62,726 bases of DNA, taken from Oscillospiraceae bacterium (GTDB taxonomy: Bacteria > Bacillota > Clostridia > Oscillospirales > Oscillospiraceae). The notes beneath the pieces were generated by a model, which was not told where the DNA came from, ran no database searches, and was given only the letters and a program-made list of their open reading frames with translations. The position numbers and the translations under genes are program-made. Below are positions 52,101 to 60,616 of this stretch, piece after piece (the stretch's first letter is position 1; the number at the start of each line of letters is the position of its first letter). The stretch is from NCBI GenBank assembly GCA_017466215.1, contig JAFTUO010000014.1, positions 1 through 62,726 of the forward strand, written 5' to 3'.

Positions 52101-55100
52101 TCCCACGGAGCCCGAGGAACCCAGCACTCCCATTTATACCCAGATCAGCCTGACCGGTACCGTGATCGGCTGCTGCTCTACCAACTCTGCAAGCCAGAGC
52201 GATCCTTCCAAGCTGTCCTGGTATTCCGACGACAGGCCCACCTGGCGTGATCTGAATTTCTTTGTGGATGGAAACACGACGAATCAGGTAAACTGGGGCG
52301 TTGATTCCGGAGAAAGAGCGGACGTCTATCTGGATCTTTCTAACAACGCTGACGGCTATACGACGGCAGATCAGCTGAAGGTTTATAGCGGCGGCTATGT
52401 GGAAGTTTCTGAGATTACGGTGATATTGTTGCTGACAGACGGCTCTACGGTGGAGCAGACCTTTACCACCAACTGGTCTACCGGCAGCGCAGGTGACGAT
52501 GTTCTGGTTTATACCTTTGATCAGACCTATGATCTGGTAGGCCTGTACATTTGGGAGTCTGAAAACGAGTATGCTTCTATTGGCGAAATCGAGTTATGGA
52601 AGAACACAAACAGCGGCTCCGTGACGGATCCTACGGACCCCACCGATCCTACCGATCCTACCGAGCCCACCACTGCACCGACGGAGCCTACGGTTACCCC
52701 CACAGTTCCGGCGACGGGAACCTGGCTGGATCAGATTCCCGCATCTTCCATTACGCCACATGTTGGTGATTATCTTAATGGCAACCTTGATGACCTGAAT
52801 TCCGGTGTTTCCGGTGAAGAAGCTTATCTGAACGATGCCCACGTGGGCACTGCCGGTTGGATCGGCACAAGCGGTCAGGCTTCCAACAAGATTCAGGCTG
52901 TCCTGTTTGAACTGAACGGCACCAAAACCATTGGTGGCGTGGAACTGACTGCCAGAGACGGCGACTATATTACCGAGTTTGACATCGAAGTCAAGGATAC
53001 CAACGGCATCTGGCAGACCGTTAAGAGTGTTACAAGCAATCCGTTTACAGACGGTTACACGGTAAAGCTCACCTTTGATCCCGTGGTAGGTACGGATGTC
53101 CGCATTCTGGTCTACGATTATGTGGGCAGCTCCAATGACTATCCCATGCTGATGGAAATCGCCCTTTTCGAGGTTAAGACCGGCACAATTCTTCAGCAAA
53201 TTCCCGTTACAAGCGTAACGGCCAACAAATCTCCCAGTCCCAGCCAGCATACGGTCGACAAGATCTTTGACGGCGACAAGAAGGAAGGCATCTTTGCTGT
53301 TGCGTCCGGATCTTTGCCGGTTCAGATCGTAGCCAACCTGACGGATGCGGATGGCAATCCCAGCAATATCTGCAGAATGAAGCTGTTTGCGTATGATGAT
53401 GACCGCTATACGGCCAAAAGCATCACCGTAGAAGTGCAGACAACCCAGGACGGCGCCTGGACGAATATCTATTCTGGTAACGCCTACACACTGGGCTTTA
53501 TTGATACCTTCGTTTTGGATTTCGATCAGGATTATGATGCGTATGCTCTGCGTCTGACGGTTAACTCCACCATCAGCGGTTATCTGATCATTCCCGAAGT
53601 GGAATTGTACGGCTATGAATATGTGGAGGCTGCGCCTGACACGATCCTGGTTGGGGCATCCTACAGCATCCACCTGATCGAGCCCTGGGCCCTGCGCACC
53701 AACATCCTGTTTGCGAAGAACACCCCCGACAATTTGATCCCCGTATCCACCTTCACTGAGTATGGTGCATATGCCATCATTGGCAACAAGTTTGATGGTT
53801 CTACGCTGGAAGAGTTGATTGCCGATCCGGATACGGTGGAATACACCTCCGAGGCGGGCACTATCAGCCCCAGCTCCAGCAATCCGGAAACTACGGTGTG
53901 CTTTGACTTCTACGACGGCTTGTATTCCTATAATCTGGATGAGAGCATCTACTGGGCAGCCTACTATGTGGACGCTAACGGTGTGATGCACTACACCAGC
54001 GTTCAGGAAAAGACGCTGATGGAGATTGCAAATTCTCTGCTGGATAAGGGTACTGTTTCTGCAGAAGAAAAGGCAGTTCTTCAGAGCATGAAGGATCTGA
54101 AGGATGCCGTTATCGCACTGCGCGGTGAGGATGCAGATCTGGGCAACACCTACGCACCCGGCGCAGCCAATACCGGCAGCCTGGGCGAGAGAAACACCGG
54201 TTATGCATTTGGCACATCCTACCAGATGAAGCTGATCGAGCCTTGGGGCATCCGGGTCAGAGCGCTGTTCTACAACACGGAAGCCGCAGCATATGCGGAC
54301 TATGAGAACGCGGATGACTACGGTATGATCTTCTTCCACGACAAGGATAACAAGTACGGCGGCACCATGACCACAGCCCAGATGAGCGCAGAGACCGAGG
54401 CAAAGGTCTACAGCAAGCTCCACGGCAACGCGACCATTGGCGGAAGCGGCATTGTTGCGGTCTACGATCACGAGATCTACACCTACCAGCTGGATAGCAA
54501 GCTGTACTGCCTGCCTTACATTGTTGTGGATGGCCAGTACTACTATCCCTCCAATGTGATCTGCTATAACCTGCTGGACGAGATGGTGGCGTTCTCCAAC
54601 AACACCGATCTGTCCGCAGAGGAAATCGCAGTCTTTGAGGCGATGATCAATTACTATAACTGCGCTATTTTGCAGCAATCCGTTGCAGGAGCATCGCATA
54701 ATTGGGCTGAAAGAAGCTTAGCAGAAGCGGTTGCGGATTTTCAAGAAAAGCACGCAGGGACAAGCTTGGAAAGTGCGTACGGTCAATATGAGAACCATAC
54801 CGAGTTTCTGTGTAAGCAATGTTCTTCCTGCATGACAATTGATGTAGAATCGATTCGTTATATGTACAGTCAGCAGGAAATCGCAGAAAAAATGCTGGCG
54901 CTTATCAATGCGGAAAGAGAGAAACTGGGCTACGATTCCTTAGAGCTGACAGTAGATAACCAGCTGATGCAATTCGCAGATGTGAGAGCGGAAGAGATTT
55001 CGACGAAGTTTGACCATTCGGGCTCCGATGTCGGCGGCGCGGCAGAAAATATTGCGGTGGGCACAAGCAGTTCTGCGTATAATGATGCGATTCAGTTCTT

Positions 55101-56457
55101 TTTTGACAGTTTCTACGCATCTGCCAATGGATACAAGGAAAATATGTTGGCGGAGGATGCCAAATATTTTGGCTGCGACATCTATTGGGATGGCTCTTCG
55201 CTATACTGTGTACAGCTGTTTTGGACGGAAGCAGACAAGTCCTCCTACGACGATCTTACATTTACTCCCGTGACGCGATTCCTGGTTGCATCGGATTCCC
55301 ATATCATGTCTGACGGGGATGCACAATGCCAGCGAATTACAAAAATGTTCAACGAGGTCTACGCGCTGAGCAACGCGAATCAATATTACAAAAATCTTGA
55401 TGCCGCTATTTTTGCCGGCGATCTGACGAATACCGGCACAACAGCCCAATTCGAAGCTTTTGCAGAGACTACGGAAAACGCTTTGCAGGGCGACACACAA
55501 CGACTTGCCGTTGTTGCAAAAAGCCACGATTGCGATAGCATGGGGACCAATACGATCGCGTATTTTTCCAATTTGCTGGGACAGTCCAGTGATTTCCACG
55601 TAGTCATCAACGGATACCATTTGATCGGTATCTCTGCTTCCGATACCAGCGCGCAATATACCAGCGCACAGGTAGAATGGCTGGATGCCCAGCTTCTGGA
55701 AGCGACCCAGGATGCGCCCGAACAGCCGGTCTTTGTGTTCCAGCACGAGCATATTTCCGATACGGTCTTCGGCAGCTATGACCAGGACGGTTGGGGTATA
55801 GATACCTTCAGCGCAGTGGTGGAAAAATATCCGCAGGTAATTGATTTCTCCGGCCACTCTCACTATCCGGCAAATGATCCGCGCAGCATCTGGCAGGGCA
55901 CTTACACAGCTGTTGGAACCGGCGGCTTGTATTATGCGGAATTCACCGTAGATGATGAAAACTGCATTCATCCTGACGGGTATGATACAGTTGCCCAGGC
56001 GCTGATCGTAGAGATCGATGCGGAAAACCGCGTGCTTATCAAAGTGCTGGACGTCACCGCAAACACAATTCTTTGCTCCTATCTGGTTGATAATGTTACT
56101 TCTGCCACCAAGGAGAAATATTCTCACGAGGTAAGAGCGGATGCGGCCGAGGCGCCCACCTTTGCCGATAATGCGCAGTTGACGGTGCAAGAATCCGGAA
56201 CGACCACCCAAATCACGGTGCCGCAGGCAAGTGTTGTTGCGAACAGCGGCAACGAAGTGTACTTATATCGCCTGACGGTGACGGATGCAAGCGGCAACGT
56301 TGTGCTGACGGATTGGGAGCTTTCCAAGTATTATCTTGCAGACCGTCCCGATTCCATTACATTTTCCGTTGAGCTTCCCAGCAATGCAAAGTATATTTCG
56401 GTTGCCGCGGAAGATGTATGGGGACATTTGAGCGAACCGCTTACAGCAGGTATATAG
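49159..56457 (+). CDS. Giant secreted mosaic protein: beta-helix, discoidin-like, CAP and metallophosphoesterase parts
   Basis: 2,432 residues with a signal peptide (about 1-31), so exported. In order: right-handed beta-helix like polysaccharide-degrading enzymes (about 35-600, starting LWVDPVNGKDTNAG); a small beta domain (628-712); a LamG-like region (715-905); a FIVAR-like helical segment (909-972); a discoidin-like domain (990-1150); a PTDPTE linker; two more discoidin-like domains (1187-1490); a paired module with the motif Y-x-I/M-x-LIEPW (1494-1840); a CAP/SCP domain (about 1893-2028, FDHSG and AENIA); and a metallophosphoesterase (2035-2318) with DSH, GDLT and GHSH, but KSHD where GNHD is usual. 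AGGAGGT precedes the ATG. Ends TAGTAG. No LPXTG. Carbohydrate binding or cleavage outside the cell is likely; the late domains look joined by recombination. Confidence 0.85.
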   Translation: MNKFARIVAIILLVGMILALVLPYIHANAAETNADLWVDPVNGKDTNAGTTESTALKTIQAAKSKAASLSASGDVVVILKGGVYDATTPIVFSASDSGQNGNTITYRAAEGEEVLISGGQKLTEWTLYDEENNIYVADIPTSAKLTRQFYVDGEPQPLARLENSPTDWEEITGGFSVSEKYNLKDLWHPEYVELNTLYLWYHRVEHFTDINSDGTEIYENSDCIPTWIANDYLFIDCAGEWYIDRDTNKIYYKAEGTMDGKEAYVPVTEQVIQMDYASNITFEGITFSHTSYTHTSENRYLDQQANSHYYDDAWHQIPGGIRLTGCTGITFDGCDIRNMGTAGIQIRSDETATSDANSILNCRIYDISYSGIIVSEIFAHDGYESYQLVTNTTIKNNLITRIGLDMFDSPGIVATYTNGTVIDHNEISYCPYSGISLGWGWADEEESDNTAAMNDLGDATVTNNYIHDVCKTNYDGGAFYSLGWNEGTVVSGNYIYNSGDGDSNGEIGIYLDEGSCYMEVCDNVVGGQSSYWLQMYYSNIHDNYWHDNYYDADLSSYNNSSTNTITSNTAVSDGDFTQYSGAVSIIDNAGLTDGSIKDGMWEGFASQHDIVQGFYANNDRYIKPTAGWTNVSVPGQVSNTVYDTINNTVNIVVDDSVDITALALSFDLLEGWTSDIASGSVQDFTDPVTYTLKYGGNTVYWTVTVNQQISTDDEISGTEVDLSGAFTSSSNWTTAPSSVSGGVMTHNSFSSYTGQKFSQDSIFEFDLMIPLDVEKEWVAFAIKTQTPGTICISGGTEYYVGFNTDDVEVQKFVNGTRTVFYGDVDGFNSTYGVLPNNFFTPDEFHSIRVGAINVTGGVRFFLYVDGNLVFDFVDFADTITADGYFSVYGMTKSINLRAFTDIQNIPDRTRLDKAIETAKSIKATDYTAESYRDLQAALTEADEILAAYGGVSQAMVDEACAVITAALDALEMEGSGGGTTDPTEPEEPSTPIYTQISLTGTVIGCCSTNSASQSDPSKLSWYSDDRPTWRDLNFFVDGNTTNQVNWGVDSGERADVYLDLSNNADGYTTADQLKVYSGGYVEVSEITVILLLTDGSTVEQTFTTNWSTGSAGDDVLVYTFDQTYDLVGLYIWESENEYASIGEIELWKNTNSGSVTDPTDPTDPTDPTEPTTAPTEPTVTPTVPATGTWLDQIPASSITPHVGDYLNGNLDDLNSGVSGEEAYLNDAHVGTAGWIGTSGQASNKIQAVLFELNGTKTIGGVELTARDGDYITEFDIEVKDTNGIWQTVKSVTSNPFTDGYTVKLTFDPVVGTDVRILVYDYVGSSNDYPMLMEIALFEVKTGTILQQIPVTSVTANKSPSPSQHTVDKIFDGDKKEGIFAVASGSLPVQIVANLTDADGNPSNICRMKLFAYDDDRYTAKSITVEVQTTQDGAWTNIYSGNAYTLGFIDTFVLDFDQDYDAYALRLTVNSTISGYLIIPEVELYGYEYVEAAPDTILVGASYSIHLIEPWALRTNILFAKNTPDNLIPVSTFTEYGAYAIIGNKFDGSTLEELIADPDTVEYTSEAGTISPSSSNPETTVCFDFYDGLYSYNLDESIYWAAYYVDANGVMHYTSVQEKTLMEIANSLLDKGTVSAEEKAVLQSMKDLKDAVIALRGEDADLGNTYAPGAANTGSLGERNTGYAFGTSYQMKLIEPWGIRVRALFYNTEAAAYADYENADDYGMIFFHDKDNKYGGTMTTAQMSAETEAKVYSKLHGNATIGGSGIVAVYDHEIYTYQLDSKLYCLPYIVVDGQYYYPSNVICYNLLDEMVAFSNNTDLSAEEIAVFEAMINYYNCAILQQSVAGASHNWAERSLAEAVADFQEKHAGTSLESAYGQYENHTEFLCKQCSSCMTIDVESIRYMYSQQEIAEKMLALINAEREKLGYDSLELTVDNQLMQFADVRAEEISTKFDHSGSDVGGAAENIAVGTSSSAYNDAIQFFFDSFYASANGYKENMLAEDAKYFGCDIYWDGSSLYCVQLFWTEADKSSYDDLTFTPVTRFLVASDSHIMSDGDAQCQRITKMFNEVYALSNANQYYKNLDAAIFAGDLTNTGTTAQFEAFAETTENALQGDTQRLAVVAKSHDCDSMGTNTIAYFSNLLGQSSDFHVVINGYHLIGISASDTSAQYTSAQVEWLDAQLLEATQDAPEQPVFVFQHEHISDTVFGSYDQDGWGIDTFSAVVEKYPQVIDFSGHSHYPANDPRSIWQGTYTAVGTGGLYYAEFTVDDENCIHPDGYDTVAQALIVEIDAENRVLIKVLDVTANTILCSYLVDNVTSATKEKYSHEVRADAAEAPTFADNAQLTVQESGTTTQITVPQASVVANSGNEVYLYRLTVTDASGNVVLTDWELSKYYLADRPDSITFSVELPSNAKYISVAAEDVWGHLSEPLTAGI

Positions 56458-56552
56458 TAGAATGAGACCCTGCCCACTGAGGAAACGGCGGTCTTTAACG
56501 CAATGCTCCAGATGTACAAAGACATTTTGATGCACCGCGGTCAAGACCAATA
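56458..56552 (+). pseudogene. Fossil C-terminus of a LIEPW-module gene
   Basis: Directly after the TAG at 56455, in the same frame, lies a second TAG and then NETLPTEETAVFNAMLQMYK followed by DILMHRGQDQ and TAA. This matches the end of the module in the next gene (LSEKEIAVFNAMIDLHEKT) and in the giant protein (LSAEEIAVFEAMINYYN). It is a cut-off module end without a start. Confidence 0.7.
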
Positions 56553-56565
56553 AAGCGATATTGAA

Positions 56566-56605
56566 AAGCCCCTCTGCGGCAATTGCTGCAGAGGGGTAAA
56601 TTTTG
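56566..56605 (+). terminator. Terminator after the giant gene
   Basis: CCCCTCTGC/GCAGAGGGG stem followed by TAAATTTTG; similar in sequence to the terminator at 58966. Confidence 0.7.
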
Positions 56606-56635
56606 TGCTTTTTTGTTGGATCTTTGCGGAAATGC

Positions 56636-56664
56636 TTGATTTTCCCCAAAAAGGAGTATATAGT
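56636..56664 (+). promoter_or_regulatory. Promoter of the amber-interrupted secreted gene
   Basis: TTGATT, 17-bp spacer, TATAGT. Confidence 0.65.
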
Positions 56665-56732
56665 TATTATGGAAAGATTTTATGCTCTGTTGCGGTGTGA
56701 TGCAGAGTAACTTAGAAAAAGGAGAGATAACA

Positions 56733-58964
56733 ATGAAGAAAAAGATAGCGTTATTGCTGGTTTTGGCGCTGATCCTCAGCTTCATTCCGGTGATCACTGT
56801 CAACGCGGCCACAACGGTCAGCTACCAAAAGATCAGCACGCTGGATGAACTGACCACCGGCAAGTACGTTATGGTGCTTGATTCTGGCTACGCGCCAACT
56901 GTTTACGATAGCACCGGTTGGTTGCTGGTTGGCCAGCCTACGATCTCCGGTGATGAGATCACGGAAGCTAATGCGACCGGATACATTTGGGACTTGACCG
57001 TTGACGACACGGGTGTCGCTCTGACAGATGCCAATGGTGTATCCATTAAGCCCAAGGGAACCAATACCAATGGTATTAGCAGCGGCAGTCATGCTTGGGC
57101 TGTGTCCTGCTCTGATGGCGCTTTTAAGTTTACGGGCGGCACGGGTTATACTGTTACCCTGGCTGCAAATAAGAATTCCAGTTATAAAATCCGTGCATAC
57201 AAGGACTCAACTGCTTCTAATACTACAAATTACCCCAGCGATTTTACTCTGTACAAGCTGGTGGAAACCGAGGGGGAGGAACCTACCACCGAGCCTGTTA
57301 CCGAGCCTGTTACCGAGCCTGTTACCGAGCCCGTAACCGAGCCTGTTACTGAGCCCGTAACTGAGCCTGTTACTGAGCCCGTAACTGAGCCTGTTACTGA
57401 GCCCGTAACCGAGCCCGCCAGCGGCAATGTTTACACCAAGATCACCAGCCTGGACGAGCTGAGTACCGGCAAGTATGTTATGGTGCTGGGCAACGGCTAT
57501 GCACCCAGTACATTGAGCGGCTCCTGGGTCCTTTCCGGCACTCCCACCGTTGATGGCGACACCATTACGGAGGCCAATGCAGCCGGCTATATCTGGGATC
57601 TGACTGTTGACGGCACCTCCGTTGTTCTGACAGATGCAAACGGCGTGTCCATCGCCCCCAAGAGCGGTGATACCAATGGCATTCAGTCCGGCACTTACAG
57701 CTGGGCAGTAACCTGCACCGACGGCACTTTCCAGTTCGCCGGCACCGGCTCTGACACCACTGTTCTTGCTGCCAATTCCGGTTCCAGCTATCAGTTCCGC
57801 GCTTACAAGAGCTCCACTGTCTCCGGTAACCCCAATGGCTATCCCAGCGACTTCACCCTGTACAAGCTGGTGGAAAAGACTGCCGAGCCGGAGACGACGA
57901 TGGCCGGCGTGTCTTACAGCATCCGTCTGATCGAGCCCTAGGCACTGCGTACCTTCGTTACCTTCGCATCTGCACCCGATGCACCTGTCGGCCTGGAAAA
58001 CATCACTTCCTACGGCGCTTATGCCATCATCGAGCACAAGTTTGACAATGCGGAAACCGCAACTGTGGAAGACCTGATCGCCGATGATGATACCAAGGCA
58101 TACACCTCCTCCGCCGGCGATATCTACCCCGGCGGCAGCGACGAGGCCACGACTGTGGAATTTGACTTCACGGATGAGCTTTACACGCACCGTCTGGGCG
58201 AGAAGGTCTACTGGGTCGCATACTATGTCGATGTCAACGGCGTAACCTACTACACCTCCCTCAACTCTACGACCATCGTAGCCGTTGCTGAAACTGTCAG
58301 CGGACAGGATACTGTCTCCGACGAGGAGAAGGCAGTCCTTTCCAGTATACAGACTCTGAAGCAGGCTGTTGTTGACTTCAGAGGTGAGGGCCTTGGCGGC
58401 AGCAAGTATCCCGCAGGTGTTACCGTTGGAAACAGCGGTATCAGCTTCAATCAGAATGGTGCAACCGGCACTTACAGATTCGGTACGATCCACCAGATCC
58501 GCCTGATCGAGCCCTGGAGCATCCGGGTGACGCTCTACATCCAGGACGCGGCAACCGAAACAAGCATTGATTTTGCCGGTGAAAACGTCCATTACGGTAT
58601 GATCTTCTACCACGACAAGGACAATACCTATGCTGACGGTATGTCTATTGCTGAGATGATCGCCGAGAGCAACGCGCTGGTATACAGCAGCAGCACAAGC
58701 AATCTGAGTCTGGCGACCGACAGTGTGATTGCTGTTTACGACAAGGGTATCTACACCTATCAGCTGGATACCAACCTGTATTGCCTGCCTTATGTTGAGA
58801 TTAACGGCGACTACTATTACCGCAGCAGCGTCATCTGCTGGAATCTGAAGAACGAGATGGTAACATTCTCCCAGGATACCACGCTGAGCGAAAAAGAAAT
58901 TGCGGTCTTCAATGCAATGATCGACCTGCACGAAAAGACCATCGCCTACCGCAAGACCAAATAA
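56733..58964 (+). pseudogene. Secreted LIEPW-module protein interrupted by an in-frame TAG
   Basis: A signal peptide (KKKIALLLVLALILSFIPVI...NAA) is followed by two copies of a domain (YQKISTLDELTTGKYVMVL / YTKITSLDELSTGKYVMVL) separated by about a dozen TEPV repeats. The paired LIEPW module follows. In the first module the conserved Trp codon is TAG (57939-57941): SIRLIEP-stop-ALRTF, while three sister copies read EPWAL, EPWGI and EPWSI. The frame stays open to TAA at 58962-58964, giving 743 codons in all. The frame is otherwise intact, so this is a recent nonsense change, a base error, or leads to a 402-residue secreted product. AAAGGAGA precedes the ATG. Confidence 0.8.
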
Positions 58965-58965
58965 C

Positions 58966-59002
58966 AAAAAAGCCCCTCTGCTGCCGCAGAGGGGCTTTTT
59001 AT
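58966..59002. terminator. Bidirectional terminator
   Basis: AAAAAGCCCCTCTGC-TGCC-GCAGAGGGGCTTTTT between convergent genes. Confidence 0.9.
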
Positions 59003-59014
59003 TTTTTAGACATA

Positions 59015-59494
59015 TCAGACTTTGTCCGGTTTTTCTTTTTTGCGCTGGTTGCGGATACGGCGGCGCTCTTCGCCACGCTCCCAGGCCAGATGCTCATCCT
59101 CCGTTTGCAGGGTAAGCTTCGGGACTTGGACGGGCTTGTCGTTTTCATCCAGCGCCACCATAATGAAATGGGCGTTGTTGATCCATTCCCGCTGCCGGTC
59201 TACATTTTCCACGTAGGTATCCACGCAGACCTCCATCGAGGTAGAGCCCACCCAGGTGATTTTTCCCTTAATGACCACCATATCGTTTTGATATGCGCCG
59301 TGCAGGAAGGTCAGATTGTCCACAGACGCCGTTGTTACGTTGCACATAGAGTGCCGTTTGGCAACGATGCCTGCCACCTCGTCAATCCATTGCATCAGAA
59401 TGCCGCCGAACAGACGGTTTGCGCCGTTTAAGTGGTTGGGCCGCACCACGTGGACAGTTTCCACCCGGGAGTCATCCACAGTTTTCGAAATCAT
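59015..59494 (-). CDS. Hotdog-fold acyl-CoA thioesterase (YciA/BACH-like)
   Basis: 159-residue cytoplasmic enzyme hydrolysing acyl-CoA. The hotdog signature HLNGANRLFGGILMQWIDEV holds the catalytic region of the acyl-CoA hydrolase group; VTTASVDNLTFLHG and IKGKITWVGSTSMEV follow. The C-terminal tail is highly charged (WERGEERRRIRNQRKKEKPD). The preferred chain length is unknown. It is downstream of spo0A on the same strand only by direction of reading, with a 68-base gap, and may be read through from spo0A. Confidence 0.9.
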   Translation of the reverse strand: MISKTVDDSRVETVHVVRPNHLNGANRLFGGILMQWIDEVAGIVAKRHSMCNVTTASVDNLTFLHGAYQNDMVVIKGKITWVGSTSMEVCVDTYVENVDRQREWINNAHFIMVALDENDKPVQVPKLTLQTEDEHLAWERGEERRRIRNQRKKEKPDKV

Positions 59495-59562
59495 ACGCAG
59501 TTACCTCGTTTCCTGATGTTGTGGTTATTATACCATCAGGAGACGAAAAAGCAACATTTTCT

Positions 59563-60342
59563 TTAGAAATTGGCGACTTCGGAGGCTTTCAGCTGCAGCT
59601 GGAGCTTGTCTGCGATCAGAGCGATGAACTCACTGTTCGTAGGCTTGCCTTTCGTATTGCTGACTGTGTATCCAAAGAAGCGCTGCAGGGTGTCCAAATC
59701 GCCTCTGTCCCAGGCAACCTCGATGGCATGGCGGATGGCCCGCTCCACTCGGGATGGCGTGGTCTGGAAGGTCTTTGCCACCTGGGGGTACAACACCTTG
59801 GTAATGGCGTTGATCACGTCCATATCGCCTACGGCGATAATGATCGCTTCCCGCAGATACTGGTAGCCCTTGATGTGGGCAGGTACGCCGATCTCGTGAA
59901 TGATCCCTGTAACCATAGATTCGATGCTGCGCTTGTCGTTGGAGCGGGCAGGCGCGATCCGCAGGTTCTCCCCACCACGGATCTCCTCCAGCCGCTCGAC
60001 GAGCGCGCTCATATCGCAGGGCTTCAGCATCAGATATCTGGCGCCTAAGTTTGCCGCTGCGTTGGCCACATAATCGGTGATGAAGCGGGATGTTGCCAGG
60101 GTTACAGGCTTCTTGTCCATACGGTCAATGGCCTTCAGAACGCTGATGCCGTCCTTTTTCGCCAGCATCAGATCCAGCACCAGAACATCCGGCTTCAGCT
60201 GCTGGATCTTGAGAATGGCCTGCTCCCCATCAGCAGCCGTCCCCACTACCTGAAATCCACCCGCCTGCTTCAGTGCCGCACAAAGGCTGGCACAGAATTC
60301 TTCTGCTGCGTCCGCAATAAATACAGTTTTCAAATGATCCAT
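59563..60342 (-). CDS. spo0A: Sporulation master regulator Spo0A
   Basis: 259-residue response regulator that controls entry into sporulation. The receiver has the phosphate-accepting Asp57 (VLVLDLML), Thr84/Ser85 and Lys107 (LMLKPCD). The acidic pocket after beta-1 reads FIADAAEEF: Asp11 is present but the second Asp of the usual ADDN is Ala. The C-terminal effector domain (about 135-259) is well conserved, with the recognition helix [30 protein letters not shown] precedes the ATG at 60342. Three 0A boxes lie upstream, so positive or negative autoregulation is likely. Confidence 0.96.
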   Translation of the reverse strand: MDHLKTVFIADAAEEFCASLCAALKQAGGFQVVGTAADGEQAILKIQQLKPDVLVLDLMLAKKDGISVLKAIDRMDKKPVTLATSRFITDYVANAAANLGARYLMLKPCDMSALVERLEEIRGGENLRIAPARSNDKRSIESMVTGIIHEIGVPAHIKGYQYLREAIIIAVGDMDVINAITKVLYPQVAKTFQTTPSRVERAIRHAIEVAWDRGDLDTLQRFFGYTVSNTKGKPTNSEFIALIADKLQLQLKASEVANF

Positions 60343-60414
60343 AACTTCCTCTCCTGTTATTTGCAAAATATTCCCCGGAAAACCGCGGCGAACCTACCGC
60401 GGTGCGACAAATAA

Positions 60415-60443
60415 ATACTAGCATAAAGCGTCCGTTTTTGCAA
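60415..60443 (-). promoter_or_regulatory. Sigma-A-type promoter of spo0A
   Basis: Minus strand: TTGCAA, 17-bp spacer, TAGTAT with TGC before it. A CCGCGG inverted pair (60383-60402) lies in the leader. Confidence 0.7.
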
Positions 60444-60482
60444 GGAAAAACCGGAACAATCGCTCGTCTAAAATCGCCAAAA

Positions 60483-60528
60483 TTCGACAAAAACACAAAA
60501 AGTGCAAACATTTCGACAAAATTCGACA
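60483..60528 (-). promoter_or_regulatory. Three 0A boxes upstream of spo0A
   Basis: Perfect TGTCGAA (read as TTCGACA on +) at 60483-60489, 60512-60518 and 60522-60528. They lie 40-85 bp upstream of the spo0A -35 box and 27-72 bp before the -35 of the divergent aminopeptidase gene. Confidence 0.8.
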
Positions 60529-60554
60529 AAATGTGTACATTCCCCATTCCGCGG

Positions 60555-60583
60555 TTGACGGGAAGCGCCGCGTGATGTAAAAT
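60555..60583 (+). promoter_or_regulatory. Promoter of the M18 aminopeptidase gene
   Basis: TTGACG, 17-bp spacer, TAAAAT. Confidence 0.7.
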
Positions 60584-60616
60584 AGATTTAAGAAAAATTA
60601 CGCAGGAGGAACGAAA

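Noticed and set aside
52594..54699. Very long antisense open frames (e.g. 701 codons here, 845 at 49156-51693, 586 at 57207-58967, 491 at 565-2040)
   Set aside because: They mirror the GC-rich third positions of real + strand genes, lack ribosome binding sites, and translate to low-complexity sequence without domains.
57285..57415. Tandem short repeats resembling a CRISPR or satellite
   Set aside because: They are 12-base in-frame TEPV codon repeats inside a secreted protein; no spacers.
56455..57941. TAG recoded as an amino acid in both secreted genes
   Set aside because: hfq ends in TAG at its expected C-terminus. After the TAGs at 56455 the sequence is a module end unrelated to the preceding phosphoesterase tail, so a recombination scar explains it better.
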